Shown: positions 24,317 through 33,720, numbered from the stretch's first letter. The stretch: DNA of 59,829 nt from Ruminococcus flavefaciens MA2007 (GCF_000621845.1 NZ_JHXF01000022.1:1-59829), one strand, 5' to 3'. Notes: generated by a model not told the origin, from the sequence alone. A program made the numbers and translations.

Positions 24317-26155
24317 ATGTTTGAAGAAAAAGGAACTGTAAAATGGGGCGTTATGGGTACGGCCGGGATCGCATCATGGGGTACTATACCAGGGATGCAG
24401 AAAGCCAAGCGCTGCGAGCTGTATGCGATAGCAGGCAGAAGCCTTGAAAAAGCTCAGGCGTATAAGGAGCGTTTCGGCTTTGAAAAAGCTTATAAGGGCT
24501 ATGATGCGTTGCTGTCTGATCCAGAGGTGGAGGCGGTATATATTCCATTGCCGAATGATATCCACTGCGAATGGGTAATAAAGGCTCTTAAGGCTCATAA
24601 GCACGTATTGTGCGAGAAGCCACTTGCTATGAACGAAGGCGAGCTTCGCCGTATGTTTGCAGCAGCAAGGGATAACGGCGTTATACTTATGGAAGCTTAC
24701 GCATATCTCCATAGTCCGTATATATGCCGTCTGAAGGAGATAATTTCATCAGGCGAGATAGGAAAGGTAGACTATATAGATACCGCCTTCCTTACACAGA
24801 ACTATTCTGAGAATATCAGACTTCATAAGGAGCAGGGCGGAGGAGGAATATATGATGTAGGATGTTACTGTACATCTATGATACTTTCGCTCATTGATAC
24901 ACCTATGAAGTACATAAAGGCTGATGCGGAGTTTGGCGGCACAGGTGTCGATCATATGGCTTCTGTTCTTATAGGTTTTGAGGACGGTTCAAGAGCTTCA
25001 TTCAATGCTGGCATGATACTCGGTACTGATACCAGCGACAGATATGACAGGCTGTTTATCCACGGTTCAAAAGGATATATTCGTTCTGATGTTGAGTATA
25101 ACGGTGAAGGTGAGCTGCCATTTGAGGTAACAGTTAAGAACTCAAATGGTGAAAGAGTTACACGAACGGAAACTGTTACTGCCGGTTCCAACTACAGTAT
25201 GGAGATGGAGCAGATGAATGAATGCATTAATGGAAAAGCATTGCCATATATCACTGAGGAATTTTCAATCAGAAATATGCGGATTCTTGATAGTATACTT
25301 GATGCAGTGGGATATAATGACTCAAAGGAGCAGTTCGTCCTGCCAAATGGGACAGTGATCCCGGCAGTAGGCTACGGTTCATACCTTTCAACAGAAAATG
25401 GCGGTGTTCAGACTATTATAGATGCCCTTGATGCCGGCTACCGCTATATAGACACGGCGCAGTTCTACGGAAACGAGGAACAGATCGGTGAAGCTATAGA
25501 ACGTTCGGGAATTCCAAGAGAGGAGATATTCCTGTGCAGCAAGGTATGGTATACCGATCTTGGCAGAGAGAAAACGATGAGATCATTTGAAGAGTCATGC
25601 AAGAAGCTTAAAACTGATTATCTTGATATGTATCTTATACACTGGCCTAAGAGTGACGGGAATGTTGATGAATGGTTTGAAAAAGTCAGCGGTTCATGGG
25701 CGGCAATGGAGGAGTTATATGAGCAGGGAAGAGTAAAAGCCATAGGTTTGTCTAATTTCCTTCCGCACCATATAAGGCCTCTTTTAGAGATTGCACGGAT
25801 CCGTCCTATGGTAGACCAGTTGGAGCTTCACGTAGGATATATGCAGGAATATACGCTTTCATACCTCCGAAATGAGGGGATACTTCCTCAGGCATGGAGC
25901 CCTCTTGGCAGAGCAAAACTTATAAATGACGGTGCAGTATCAAAGATAGCCGCCAAATACGGATGCACCAATGCGGCATTATTGCTCAGATACCTTAATC
26001 AGCGAGGTATTCCTGTTATCCCGAAAGCTTCATCAAAGGAAAGAATGAAGGAAAATCTGAATATATTTGGCTTCAGGATTTCTGCGGACGATATGTCATA
26101 CCTTTCAAGCCTTCCCGAGAGAGGATGGTCGGGAGAGCATCCTGATGAAGTATAG
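24317..26155 (+). CDS. Gfo/Idh/MocA oxidoreductase fused to aldo/keto reductase
   Basis: A 612-residue two-enzyme fusion. Residues 1-330 form a Gfo/Idh/MocA dehydrogenase: Rossmann loop GVMGTAGIASWGTIPGMQ, the catalytic CEKPLAMNEGEL with Lys101, and GGGGIYDVGCYCTSMI. Residues 340-612 form a complete aldo-keto reductase: DTAQFYGNEEQIG (Asp, Tyr), CSKVWYTDLG (Lys), YLIHWPKSDG (His), and IPVIPKASSKERMKENLNIF. The junction FVLPNGTVIPAVGYGSY is the normal aldo-keto reductase start, so two whole enzymes are joined. They may act in sequence on a sugar or polyol with NAD(P). AGGAGG precedes the ATG. Confidence 0.92.
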   Translation: MFEEKGTVKWGVMGTAGIASWGTIPGMQKAKRCELYAIAGRSLEKAQAYKERFGFEKAYKGYDALLSDPEVEAVYIPLPNDIHCEWVIKALKAHKHVLCEKPLAMNEGELRRMFAAARDNGVILMEAYAYLHSPYICRLKEIISSGEIGKVDYIDTAFLTQNYSENIRLHKEQGGGGIYDVGCYCTSMILSLIDTPMKYIKADAEFGGTGVDHMASVLIGFEDGSRASFNAGMILGTDTSDRYDRLFIHGSKGYIRSDVEYNGEGELPFEVTVKNSNGERVTRTETVTAGSNYSMEMEQMNECINGKALPYITEEFSIRNMRILDSILDAVGYNDSKEQFVLPNGTVIPAVGYGSYLSTENGGVQTIIDALDAGYRYIDTAQFYGNEEQIGEAIERSGIPREEIFLCSKVWYTDLGREKTMRSFEESCKKLKTDYLDMYLIHWPKSDGNVDEWFEKVSGSWAAMEELYEQGRVKAIGLSNFLPHHIRPLLEIARIRPMVDQLELHVGYMQEYTLSYLRNEGILPQAWSPLGRAKLINDGAVSKIAAKYGCTNAALLLRYLNQRGIPVIPKASSKERMKENLNIFGFRISADDMSYLSSLPERGWSGEHPDEV

Positions 26156-26280
26156 GCGATTAATGGACAATTTTTAATTCCGCCAATATGGGCGGAGATC
26201 ACTTTACATTCTGACATTTTTCAGTATTGATGATATTTATGCTGAAATGTGTTCAGTCAAATTATAAGGAGGAAAATTCA

Positions 26281-26910
26281 ATGAAAGTACTTTTAATCAA
26301 CGGAAGCCCCAGAACCGATGGCAACACATCTGTCGCAGTGAAAGAGATGGTCAGAACATTCGATACTGAGGGAATAGAGATCGAGGTCTGTCAGATAGGC
26401 AATAAGGATATTCGCGGATGTATTGCCTGTGGTAAATGCGCCGAGCTTGGACGCTGTGTATTCAATGATGAGGTAAATGATATTGCAGCTAAGTTTGAAG
26501 CTGCGGATGGTCTTATCGTTGCGTCTCCTGTTTATTATGCTTCGGCAAATGCAACTCTCATTGCCTGTCTTGACAGATTGTTTTACAGTTCTCACTTTGA
26601 CAAGACCATGAAGGTCGGCGCAAGTGTTGTTATTGCGAGACGCGGCGGCTGTTCGGCGACATTTGACGAGCTGAACAAATACTTCACTATCTGCGGTATG
26701 CCTGTTGCTTCAAGCACATACTGGAACAGTGTTCACGGCAGATTGCAAGGCGAAGCCGCTTTTGATGCCGAAGGAATGCAGACAATGAGAAATCTCGCAA
26801 GGAATATGTCGTTCCTGATGAAATCAATAGCCCTCGGTAAGGAAAAATATGGTATGCCCGAAAAGGAAGCATGGAATTCAACCCATTTTGTTAGAGATGA
26901 TATGAAATAA
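26281..26910 (+). CDS. Flavodoxin family NADPH-dependent FMN reductase
   Basis: A 209-residue flavodoxin-fold reductase. KVLLINGSPRTDGNTSVAV is the FMN loop. CIACGKCAELGRCVFNDEVN is the Cys-rich insertion, and ASPVYYASANATLIACLDRL the flavin loop. The start is the ATG at 26281, placed by AAGGAGGA; the ORF from 26227 lacks a site. It is the fifth flavodoxin-fold protein in the window and resembles those at 11464 and 15187. A copied 3' end of the ProX-type gene, with terminator, follows directly and probably now terminates this transcript. Confidence 0.9.
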   Translation: MKVLLINGSPRTDGNTSVAVKEMVRTFDTEGIEIEVCQIGNKDIRGCIACGKCAELGRCVFNDEVNDIAAKFEAADGLIVASPVYYASANATLIACLDRLFYSSHFDKTMKVGASVVIARRGGCSATFDELNKYFTICGMPVASSTYWNSVHGRLQGEAAFDAEGMQTMRNLARNMSFLMKSIALGKEKYGMPEKEAWNSTHFVRDDMK

Positions 26911-26921
26911 GAGGTAAGTAT

Positions 26922-27136
26922 ATACTATCCCTAGTTCTATATCAGCACTGGAGCTTATATTTGATACAGACAACAACATTCAGCTTGTTATCGATAATGA
27001 TTTGATGAAGGATGAATACATCTGCGGGCATCCCGGTATCAATACATCAACAGTACGCCTGCTCCGTGATGATATGCTCAGATACGTTCGAGAGGCTGAG
27101 CACGAGCCCGCATTTATAGATTTGCCGGTAGAATGA
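26922..27136 (+). pseudogene. Copied 3' fragment of the ProX-type deacylase gene
   Basis: This segment matches the last 70 or so codons of the gene at 18603-19148: TIPSSISALELIFDTDNN, then DEYICGHPGINTSTVRLLRD, ending EPAFIDLPVE and stop. An in-frame TAG sits near its start and it has no start codon. The matching terminator follows at once. The 437-base gap 26911-27347 holds this fragment, the terminator and the promoter of the next gene. Confidence 0.9.
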
Positions 27137-27141
27137 TTATA

Positions 27142-27165
27142 AAAGCCTCCCTCGGGAGGCTTTTT
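27142..27165 (+). terminator. Terminator copied with the ProX fragment
   Basis: GCCTCCCTCGGGAGGC (27145-27160) is self-complementary and is followed by five T. Confidence 0.9.
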
Positions 27166-27321
27166 CTTAATCCTTGAAGGAACAGATGTTGACTGTGGTT
27201 TCTTTATATGTTATAATTCTGATAAAGGAATAGAAGAATGTTTTTTTTCAGCTCAATTTAGGTGAGCGATAAGTATGTTTGCCTTTTATCCTTTATAACA
27301 GACACTTATAAATACATATGT

Positions 27322-27327
27322 TATAAT
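27322..27327 (+). promoter_or_regulatory. Minus-10 box of the first GH9-like gene
   Basis: TATAAT within ATATGTTATAATT, 21 bases before the start. The -35 region (CAGACA at 27299-27304, 17 bases away) is weak. Confidence 0.55.
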
Positions 27328-27347
27328 TAAAAAAGGGAGGGTTTCAT

Positions 27348-30300
27348 ATGTATAAAAAAACGAGCAAATTAATTGCAGGCGTTATGACATTAGTTATGGC
27401 GGCTGTACCGACGGTCTCTGCGGCTTCTGCCGAGCAGGACAGAACGGTCATGGTCATCGGAGAGAGCACATTCGAGAAAAAGTCTCTGCCGTGGCACATC
27501 AGTTCTGCGCTTCCTGCAAAGCAGTCGTACCAGATCGAGGATGGTACATTTCATATCAGTATAACGTCTCCACAGGGCATTGACAAAGAAAAGTGGGATC
27601 TGCAGTTCAGACATAGGAATCTCAATTTCAAAGCAGGGCATGAGTACAAGGTGAGCTTCAGGGCAAAGAGCAACAGGGAAGGCTTTGAACTTTGTTCGCA
27701 GATCTGTGATGTCAAGTACGAAGAAAACTATTTTGTGCTGGACGGTATGACAAACGATATGCACATGGGACCTGATATGGGAGGGCAGTGGCCTGCGTCA
27801 GCAGTAAAGCTTACGACTGAATGGAAGACATTTGAGGGAATATTCAAGCCCATAGAGGATATCGAGGCTGCAGAGTGGTCTTTCCACTATGCAAAAGGAA
27901 TTATGTATCAGGGCAATGCTCAACAGGGTGACGAGATATGGTTCGATGATATGGTCATAGAATGCCTTACCTGTGAGGAGTCGGATAATCCGGTGTGTGG
28001 TTGGCAAAGCACTGGAGACTTCGGCTATGTGATACCGAGAAGCGATGTACGCCTCAATCAGGCAGGCTATTATCCCGATTCAAAGAAAGTGGCTACATAT
28101 GTGACTGCGGATGACAGAGAAGCAATGGACTTCAGAGTTCTCGACGAAAAGGGCAAAGAGGTCTTAAAGGGCAGAACTGTGCCTGTAGGACCTGATCCCG
28201 AAGCAGGCGGCGGCTTTTTCCACAAGCTTGACTTTTCAGAAGTAAAAAAGCCGGGCAGGTACACAATAGCAGTCGATGATGAGAAAAACGTGTTTACAAA
28301 TTCTTACAGCGGCGAGGTCTATAAGCGTTATATCAGCCATGAATTTACGGTAGGGGACAGTATCTACGGAAATATATTCAGAGATGCAATGAATTTCTTC
28401 TATCTGCAGCGTTCCGATACTGATCTGGACGCAGAAAAGATCATTGCTGCATCCTCCGAGGAGAACAAAGCAAAGCTTGCACATAAAGCCTACCATGCAA
28501 ATGATGAAGGATATCTGAGGGAAAACTGGTATTCATCCAATACAAGTAACAAAATAATTGATGTTTCGGGTGGCTGGTACACTGATGATAATTGCGGAAA
28601 AAATATTATTGCAGGAGCAAATACAGTATGGCTCTTGCAGAATATGTATGAGCTTTCGGAGAAAAACGGAAATGAAAGTTTGAGCACTGCTCTTGACGAA
28701 GCAAGATATGAGCTTGAATTCATGCTTGATATGGTCGTTGATCCCGAAAAGGACAGTGTCTGGGGCGAGAATTATGCCGACATGATATATCACGGCGTTA
28801 GATATTTCAACACCTATGATCCTGTCAATCATACTCTTGATATGAAACACGATTTTCTTGTAAGATTAGTTAATCCTCCGACATATGCCGCAACATTTGA
28901 CTTTATAGCCTGTGCCGCACAGGCGGCGCGTCTCTGGGAAGACTCTGATCCTGACTTTGCTGCGAAGTGTCTGAAGCAGGCAAAGGCTTCATGGAAAGCA
29001 ATCCATAAGCATGAAGATGAGTGGAAAAAAATTTCTATACATGATGAACATTGTGCTCCCAACACTGGTTCTAACGCTTATGATGTCAATGATGCTGACT
29101 TCGGCGATATAAATATACTGGACGAGGCTTATTGGGCTGCCTGCGAGCTTTTTGCGACTACAGGCGATAAGGAGTATTATGACTGCCTTACTTCCTATAA
29201 TCCTGATCTGAATCTTACTCAATGTGTACCTGATTATTATAAAATCATTCATTGGCCGCAGCCGGATGACAGCTTCAGAGCGTTCAGCGAGACTGAAACC
29301 CTTGACTTTGGAACATTATCGCTGTATCTCAGCGATAAGCTCTCAGAAGAAGACAGAAAAGTTATAGCTGTAAATATCGGTAGGACAGCTGATAATTTCG
29401 TAGATGCAGCCACAAGAAATATTGAGCATAAAGAATATGTTAATGCTATGGACGTTCCGTACAGACAGGTTGAATGCGGATTCGGAATAGATCCTTATTC
29501 AACATATGCCGACAGCTGGAAGACATATGAATACGGCTCAAACTCATCCATAGTCAATAATGCTGTTGCTATGGCTTATGCTTATGATGCAACAGGCGAC
29601 AAGAAATATATGGAATACGCAGGCTATGCACTGGACTATATTTTCGGCAGAAACGGTCTTGGTATATCCTATGTAACGGGTTATGGTTCATATCATGCCA
29701 AGAATCCAAGCAGCAATTACTGGCTGAATGAGATTGACAAGAGTTACCCGTCTGCTCCTGACGGTGTACTTGTAGGAGGTCCTACGGGACTGGCAGGAAG
29801 TCCTGACGGTATAAGTGACAGTTTTGTTAAGGGTATCGGTCTCAAGATAGGCGAGACGCCAGACCAGCAGCTCTATGCGGACTCAGTCCAGGCATGGACC
29901 TGCAATTCAGTCACACCTCAGTGGCAGGCAGCGCTTGCGTGGATGCTTTCGTTCTTTGAGAATAATATGGGCAATGATGACGAAGTTCCAACGACGACGA
30001 CCACCGCAGCTTCAACAACAACCACGATTACAACTACAACAACTTCTGAGTTCAATGTGATATTGGCGGGCGACACGAACTGCGATGGACAGGTCGATAT
30101 GGCAGACGCAGTACTTATCATGCAGGCTCTTGCAAATCCCAATAAATACGGATTAAACGGTACAACCGGGAATCACATTACCGAACAGGGCAAACTCAAC
30201 GGTGATATGAACGGTGACGGACTGACAGTAGGCGACGCATTGGCGATACAGTATAAATTGCTTGGCATCAAGGGAGAAAAAAGTGAAACTAAGACTGAAT

Positions 30301-30668
30301 TGAGCGATATCGTATCAATTAAGACAAATTATAATCCTGTAATGAGCGACTGGTCGGGACTTGGCATAATGCTTGAAATTGCTTCTCACGGATATCCTGT
30401 TACACTGAAAGCTAATGCCGGTTACTTTGCAAACTGTTATCTCAACAGTGACAGTGAAGCTGTTAATTTTTCCGGAAATACCTGCGATATAGAAAACGGC
30501 GGCTATGTATTATGGTCGCCCGATGATGAGTGTTATCATAACGACTGTTATATCGAGATATTGGTTGAGGGAGCAGATGGTGACAAGTCTGTTCAGCTTG
30601 GAAAAATATACATTTATGAGACAGCAGGACTTGGTTTTACTGCTACGCTTGAAAAGGGAGCACTTTGA
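27348..30668 (+). CDS. GH9-like dockerin protein with altered active site
   Basis: A 1106-residue secreted protein. Signal peptide (1-28); CBM4-like sandwich (35-205, with WDLQFRHRNLNFKAGHEYKV); Ig-like domain of GH9 enzymes (233-335, RLNQAGYYPDSKKVATYV); GH9 (alpha/alpha)6 barrel (340-875); Thr linker; dockerin (905-970, GDTNCDGQVDMADAVLIMQA); unknown C-terminal domain (about 985-1106). The GH9 catalytic DAGDH motif reads TDDNC (residues 412-416), so neither catalytic Asp is kept. The acid Glu of the usual STNEV block is Ser854 (TCNSV). The conserved NPHHR block reads NPSSN. It is therefore probably not an active glucanase. A related protein lies at 34602. GGGAGGG precedes the start. Confidence 0.85.
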   Translation: MYKKTSKLIAGVMTLVMAAVPTVSAASAEQDRTVMVIGESTFEKKSLPWHISSALPAKQSYQIEDGTFHISITSPQGIDKEKWDLQFRHRNLNFKAGHEYKVSFRAKSNREGFELCSQICDVKYEENYFVLDGMTNDMHMGPDMGGQWPASAVKLTTEWKTFEGIFKPIEDIEAAEWSFHYAKGIMYQGNAQQGDEIWFDDMVIECLTCEESDNPVCGWQSTGDFGYVIPRSDVRLNQAGYYPDSKKVATYVTADDREAMDFRVLDEKGKEVLKGRTVPVGPDPEAGGGFFHKLDFSEVKKPGRYTIAVDDEKNVFTNSYSGEVYKRYISHEFTVGDSIYGNIFRDAMNFFYLQRSDTDLDAEKIIAASSEENKAKLAHKAYHANDEGYLRENWYSSNTSNKIIDVSGGWYTDDNCGKNIIAGANTVWLLQNMYELSEKNGNESLSTALDEARYELEFMLDMVVDPEKDSVWGENYADMIYHGVRYFNTYDPVNHTLDMKHDFLVRLVNPPTYAATFDFIACAAQAARLWEDSDPDFAAKCLKQAKASWKAIHKHEDEWKKISIHDEHCAPNTGSNAYDVNDADFGDINILDEAYWAACELFATTGDKEYYDCLTSYNPDLNLTQCVPDYYKIIHWPQPDDSFRAFSETETLDFGTLSLYLSDKLSEEDRKVIAVNIGRTADNFVDAATRNIEHKEYVNAMDVPYRQVECGFGIDPYSTYADSWKTYEYGSNSSIVNNAVAMAYAYDATGDKKYMEYAGYALDYIFGRNGLGISYVTGYGSYHAKNPSSNYWLNEIDKSYPSAPDGVLVGGPTGLAGSPDGISDSFVKGIGLKIGETPDQQLYADSVQAWTCNSVTPQWQAALAWMLSFFENNMGNDDEVPTTTTTAASTTTTITTTTTSEFNVILAGDTNCDGQVDMADAVLIMQALANPNKYGLNGTTGNHITEQGKLNGDMNGDGLTVGDALAIQYKLLGIKGEKSETKTELSDIVSIKTNYNPVMSDWSGLGIMLEIASHGYPVTLKANAGYFANCYLNSDSEAVNFSGNTCDIENGGYVLWSPDDECYHNDCYIEILVEGADGDKSVQLGKIYIYETAGLGFTATLEKGAL

Positions 30669-30684
30669 TCTGTATAATAATGAA

Positions 30685-30710
30685 AAAGGAGGACTTCGGT
30701 CCTCCTTTTT
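30685..30710 (+). terminator. Terminator with UUCG loop
   Basis: AAAGGAGGAC (30685-30694) pairs with GTCCTCCTTT (30699-30708) around TTCG, followed by T. It ends the first GH9-like gene. Confidence 0.92.
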
Positions 30711-30717
30711 GCAAGTT

Positions 30718-30786
30718 TAAGCCTTTATATATTCCTCAAAAGGTGTTATTTCATCTTTAGCTGTGGAGAGATATGCATAATAGACT
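30718..30786 (-). pseudogene. Remnant of a dockerin C-terminus
   Basis: Read on the minus strand this gives ETVYYAYLSTAKDEITPFEE and ends YIKA, stop. It resembles the end of the dockerin protein at 49890-50780 (ILAYYAYTSTNNSEKK, then SIEDYIQNK). Upstream similarity is lost. The rest of the 417-base gap 30669-31085 holds a hairpin (30872-30880 with 30886-30894, probably a minus-strand or bidirectional terminator) and the next promoter. Confidence 0.55.
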
Positions 30787-31006
30787 GTTTCCTTTGGGCA
30801 AAAAGATAACAAAAACGTATTCGGACCGACGTGGTTCAGAGACACTATTGAACATAATAGGTTATACACAGAAGCGCCGCCATGTGCGGCGCTTTCATTA
30901 TCGTTCCTCATAAATGCTCAACGTTCATAAAAAGTTTACGATTTCAGCCGCACATTTTGCCAGTCTCATACGTTAAAGCCTATATAGACTAAAGTACAAT
31001 TATCTC

Positions 31007-31035
31007 TTGCATTCAGCGAGATATCGTTGTATAAT
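31007..31035 (+). promoter_or_regulatory. Promoter of the dockerin protein gene at 31086
   Basis: TTGCAT (31007-31012), a 17-base spacer and TATAAT (31030-31035) within TTGTATAATG, the same style as the promoters of the other dockerin genes. Confidence 0.8.
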
Positions 31036-31085
31036 GAAATAAAGCAGTTATATTCTGCAAATCTGAAGAATGGCAGGTGAATATT

Positions 31086-33695
31086 ATGAAACTCAAGAAG
31101 ATTGCAGCTGCAATTGCCGCTGCTACAACTGCAATTGCTCCTCTTTCTGCGGACAGGCTTTCTGTGTTCATTCCTTCAGCTGTATATGCGGCTGAACACG
31201 CTATGGGAGCTGCTCTCCCCGAATGGATACCCCAGAGCTTTGAATCTGCTCTGGATTTCCGCAACACCTACGGCGCTACTCATATACAAGACGGACTTGT
31301 CTGCATTGTTTTCAGGGAACAATACGAAAAAGTCCCCGAGGGCGAACCTCAGGGTGTTCTCAGATACGATATCAGGACTACCAAGGATATGATGAAGGAG
31401 CTGTTCCACAAGACATATGCTGATGAAAACAGCAGGTACTGCTATGAAGTAGTGGCTTATTACGCTCCGCAGAAGCAGGGCAATTTTGAAGTAGCTCTTG
31501 TGGATACATGGATACAGTCATCTGAGCTCGACCTTGGCTACAATCATGCTATAGCCCATTATTCGTTCTCTATAGGCGAGGAAAACGATATAACCGAAAC
31601 AGATATTTACGGCTGGCTTCCTGATAGTTATACGGAGTTCTATGACTATACCGAAAAGAACGGCTCTGTTTCTGCAAAGGACGAGTTCGTTGTGTTCTGC
31701 ATTAACGATACAGCAGGAATAAGATATCAGTGGGAAGAGACCTCGGACAACTATAACGGTGCTTTCAGCCACTATATTTCAAGCTACTGTTCAAGAGAAA
31801 CGACCAAGCAAGCAGCAGGCGGCAAAACGCCTCACATGGAGGTCTACAAGGCATTAACAGACGGAAATTCAATTATAAAATGGAGCTTTGTTCCGTCAGA
31901 TGACAACCAGAAACTTCAGGCGTCAAAAAATCTTATCGCTGACGCTATTGCATCCGATAACGCTTCAAAAGTGACACTACTTAAGGGGTTGATAAATAAC
32001 GCGGAATTCTCATACAAGAATTACTCTTTATACGGTACTGAAGTGAGAGCGACGGGTGAGGACGCATATTTTACTTATGACGAATCAAAATACGTCGTCG
32101 CAAAATCACAGCTTGACCTATATGAGTTTCTTACATTTTATCTGAATGATGACGCAGCGAAAGAATTCGTATCTCAGTACAGCGAGGAATTCTTTGAGAA
32201 AAATGTTCTTATAGTGAATACTTACCTCGACAAATACCGCGGCTATGTTTCAAACTTTGGTCTTGACCGCGTTTACTTCAGAGATAGCTTCCTTTACGTT
32301 GATTATATGCCTATCATAAACGGCAATCAGTCAAGAACATCCTATCTAAGTATACTTCAGCTTACTATGCCAAAGGACGAATTCACATACGGTAATGTGG
32401 AATGGGAATGCAAGGAGGCTCTTGCTGACAATGTAAAGCGTATAAATTTTATTGATGAGGACGCCAATGAGTTTGTCGATATGGATAATGTTGACCTTTC
32501 CAAGCTTTTCGGTATCGAAATGAAGTATATTGAAGGTCAGAATCCTTATTACTGGGAAGCTATCACCGCTGAATGGCTTGATCTCAACATTGATGAGAAG
32601 TATCTCCCCTACGGCTATGAGCTTTCAAAGGAAAAGCCGAGAGAAGTTATAAATAACGGCAATAATACAGGCGATATTACCTTCTGGCTCAGAAAAAAAG
32701 AGACAGGCGATGTAAAATACGCCATAGACAAGTACTCCGCCACAACACGAAATATGTTCAGCAGTGATCATGGTGCCTTTGCTCAGTTCCCACAAAATAA
32801 ATCTTTTGTCATAACAAGTTCGGCTGAACTCTCAGAGACTGTTTTAAAATATTTCTCGGAGGAGTATCAGGAGAAGATATTCTGCAGTTACGATGACATA
32901 TTCTTCAAGAACAATGTATTGCTCCTTAATATGTTTATTGACTCAACAGGCGGAGATAAAGTAAAGATAAATGATAATGCATCATCAGACGACAACATAA
33001 TCATTTTTTACACAAAGCCTGCTCCTGACTTCCAGGTATGCAACACCGACTATCTGTTTGTTTTACAGGCAGCTGTTCCAAAGAGCAACTATAAGGGTCA
33101 GAAAGCAGAGTTCAAGTGCATTGGCGACGCGAACGGTGACGGTGACCTCGGTATCGCGGATATTGTAACGCTGCAAAAATGGCTGAACGGCAGTTCCGAC
33201 ACAAAGCTTGCCGACTGGAAAGCGGCTGACCTTTGCAGGGACGGTTCTTTGGATATCTTTGACCTTGTTGCTATGAGAAAGCTGATCATCGATGTGCATA
33301 ATCTTGACGCCCCTGTGAAGTATTATTTTGAAGCACAGTATCTCCGCGGAAACAGAACTCCCTCAGGAAGCAGAGAGCCTGTTATAAACATTATAACAAG
33401 TGCAGGAGAGATGAAAAAGAAAGTTCAGACAAGCTACCGTGCAGAAGAACTTGAAAAATATAATGATGAATGGTTCAGCACCCATAAGCTTATGGTCATA
33501 AGTCTCGAAGAAGGCAGCGGCTCTATACGTCATGGAATAACCGAGTTTTATAGCGATCATGTCACTATAAACCGTACAATCCCTGATGTAATGACTGCCG
33601 ATATGGCAGTATGGGATATCTTTATCGAGCTTGATAAAGACGCAAGGATAAGCACTGATTTCACAGTTAAATTTACTGAGACCAAACTTTACTGA
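31086..33695 (+). CDS. Secreted dockerin protein of unknown function with three internal repeats
   Basis: An 869-residue secreted protein starting at the ATG at 31086, after CAGGTGA; the GTG at 31077 lies in the ribosome binding site. The signal peptide ends near residue 37 (VYA/A). No glycosidase or CBM is recognised. A unit recurs three times: SQYSEEFFEKNVLIVNTYL (near 360), SYDDIFFKNNVLLLNMFI (near 600) and KYNDEWFSTHKLMVISLEEG (near 785). Each follows a helix starting with a Glu/Asp-Leu or Glu-Met pair and precedes beta strands. The last repeat (SGSIRHGITEFY) recalls PrcB-type protease-inhibitor-associated domains, but this is weak. A dockerin (680-740, GDANGDGDLGIADIVTLQKW and DIFDLVAMRKLI) sits between repeats two and three. 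It may be a cellulosomal inhibitor or structural part. Confidence 0.8.
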   Translation: MKLKKIAAAIAAATTAIAPLSADRLSVFIPSAVYAAEHAMGAALPEWIPQSFESALDFRNTYGATHIQDGLVCIVFREQYEKVPEGEPQGVLRYDIRTTKDMMKELFHKTYADENSRYCYEVVAYYAPQKQGNFEVALVDTWIQSSELDLGYNHAIAHYSFSIGEENDITETDIYGWLPDSYTEFYDYTEKNGSVSAKDEFVVFCINDTAGIRYQWEETSDNYNGAFSHYISSYCSRETTKQAAGGKTPHMEVYKALTDGNSIIKWSFVPSDDNQKLQASKNLIADAIASDNASKVTLLKGLINNAEFSYKNYSLYGTEVRATGEDAYFTYDESKYVVAKSQLDLYEFLTFYLNDDAAKEFVSQYSEEFFEKNVLIVNTYLDKYRGYVSNFGLDRVYFRDSFLYVDYMPIINGNQSRTSYLSILQLTMPKDEFTYGNVEWECKEALADNVKRINFIDEDANEFVDMDNVDLSKLFGIEMKYIEGQNPYYWEAITAEWLDLNIDEKYLPYGYELSKEKPREVINNGNNTGDITFWLRKKETGDVKYAIDKYSATTRNMFSSDHGAFAQFPQNKSFVITSSAELSETVLKYFSEEYQEKIFCSYDDIFFKNNVLLLNMFIDSTGGDKVKINDNASSDDNIIIFYTKPAPDFQVCNTDYLFVLQAAVPKSNYKGQKAEFKCIGDANGDGDLGIADIVTLQKWLNGSSDTKLADWKAADLCRDGSLDIFDLVAMRKLIIDVHNLDAPVKYYFEAQYLRGNRTPSGSREPVINIITSAGEMKKKVQTSYRAEELEKYNDEWFSTHKLMVISLEEGSGSIRHGITEFYSDHVTINRTIPDVMTADMAVWDIFIELDKDARISTDFTVKFTETKLY

Positions 33696-33720
33696 ACAAC
33701 AGACTAATTATAATTAATTA

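Noticed and set aside
26170..26200. Hairpin TCCGCC/GGGCGGA after the oxidoreductase fusion as a terminator
   Set aside because: The stem is short and no T-run follows.
30717..30911. Minus-strand ORF of 64 codons as a real gene
   Set aside because: Only its last 22 codons resemble a protein (a dockerin tail); there is no ribosome binding site and the 5' part runs through a hairpin.
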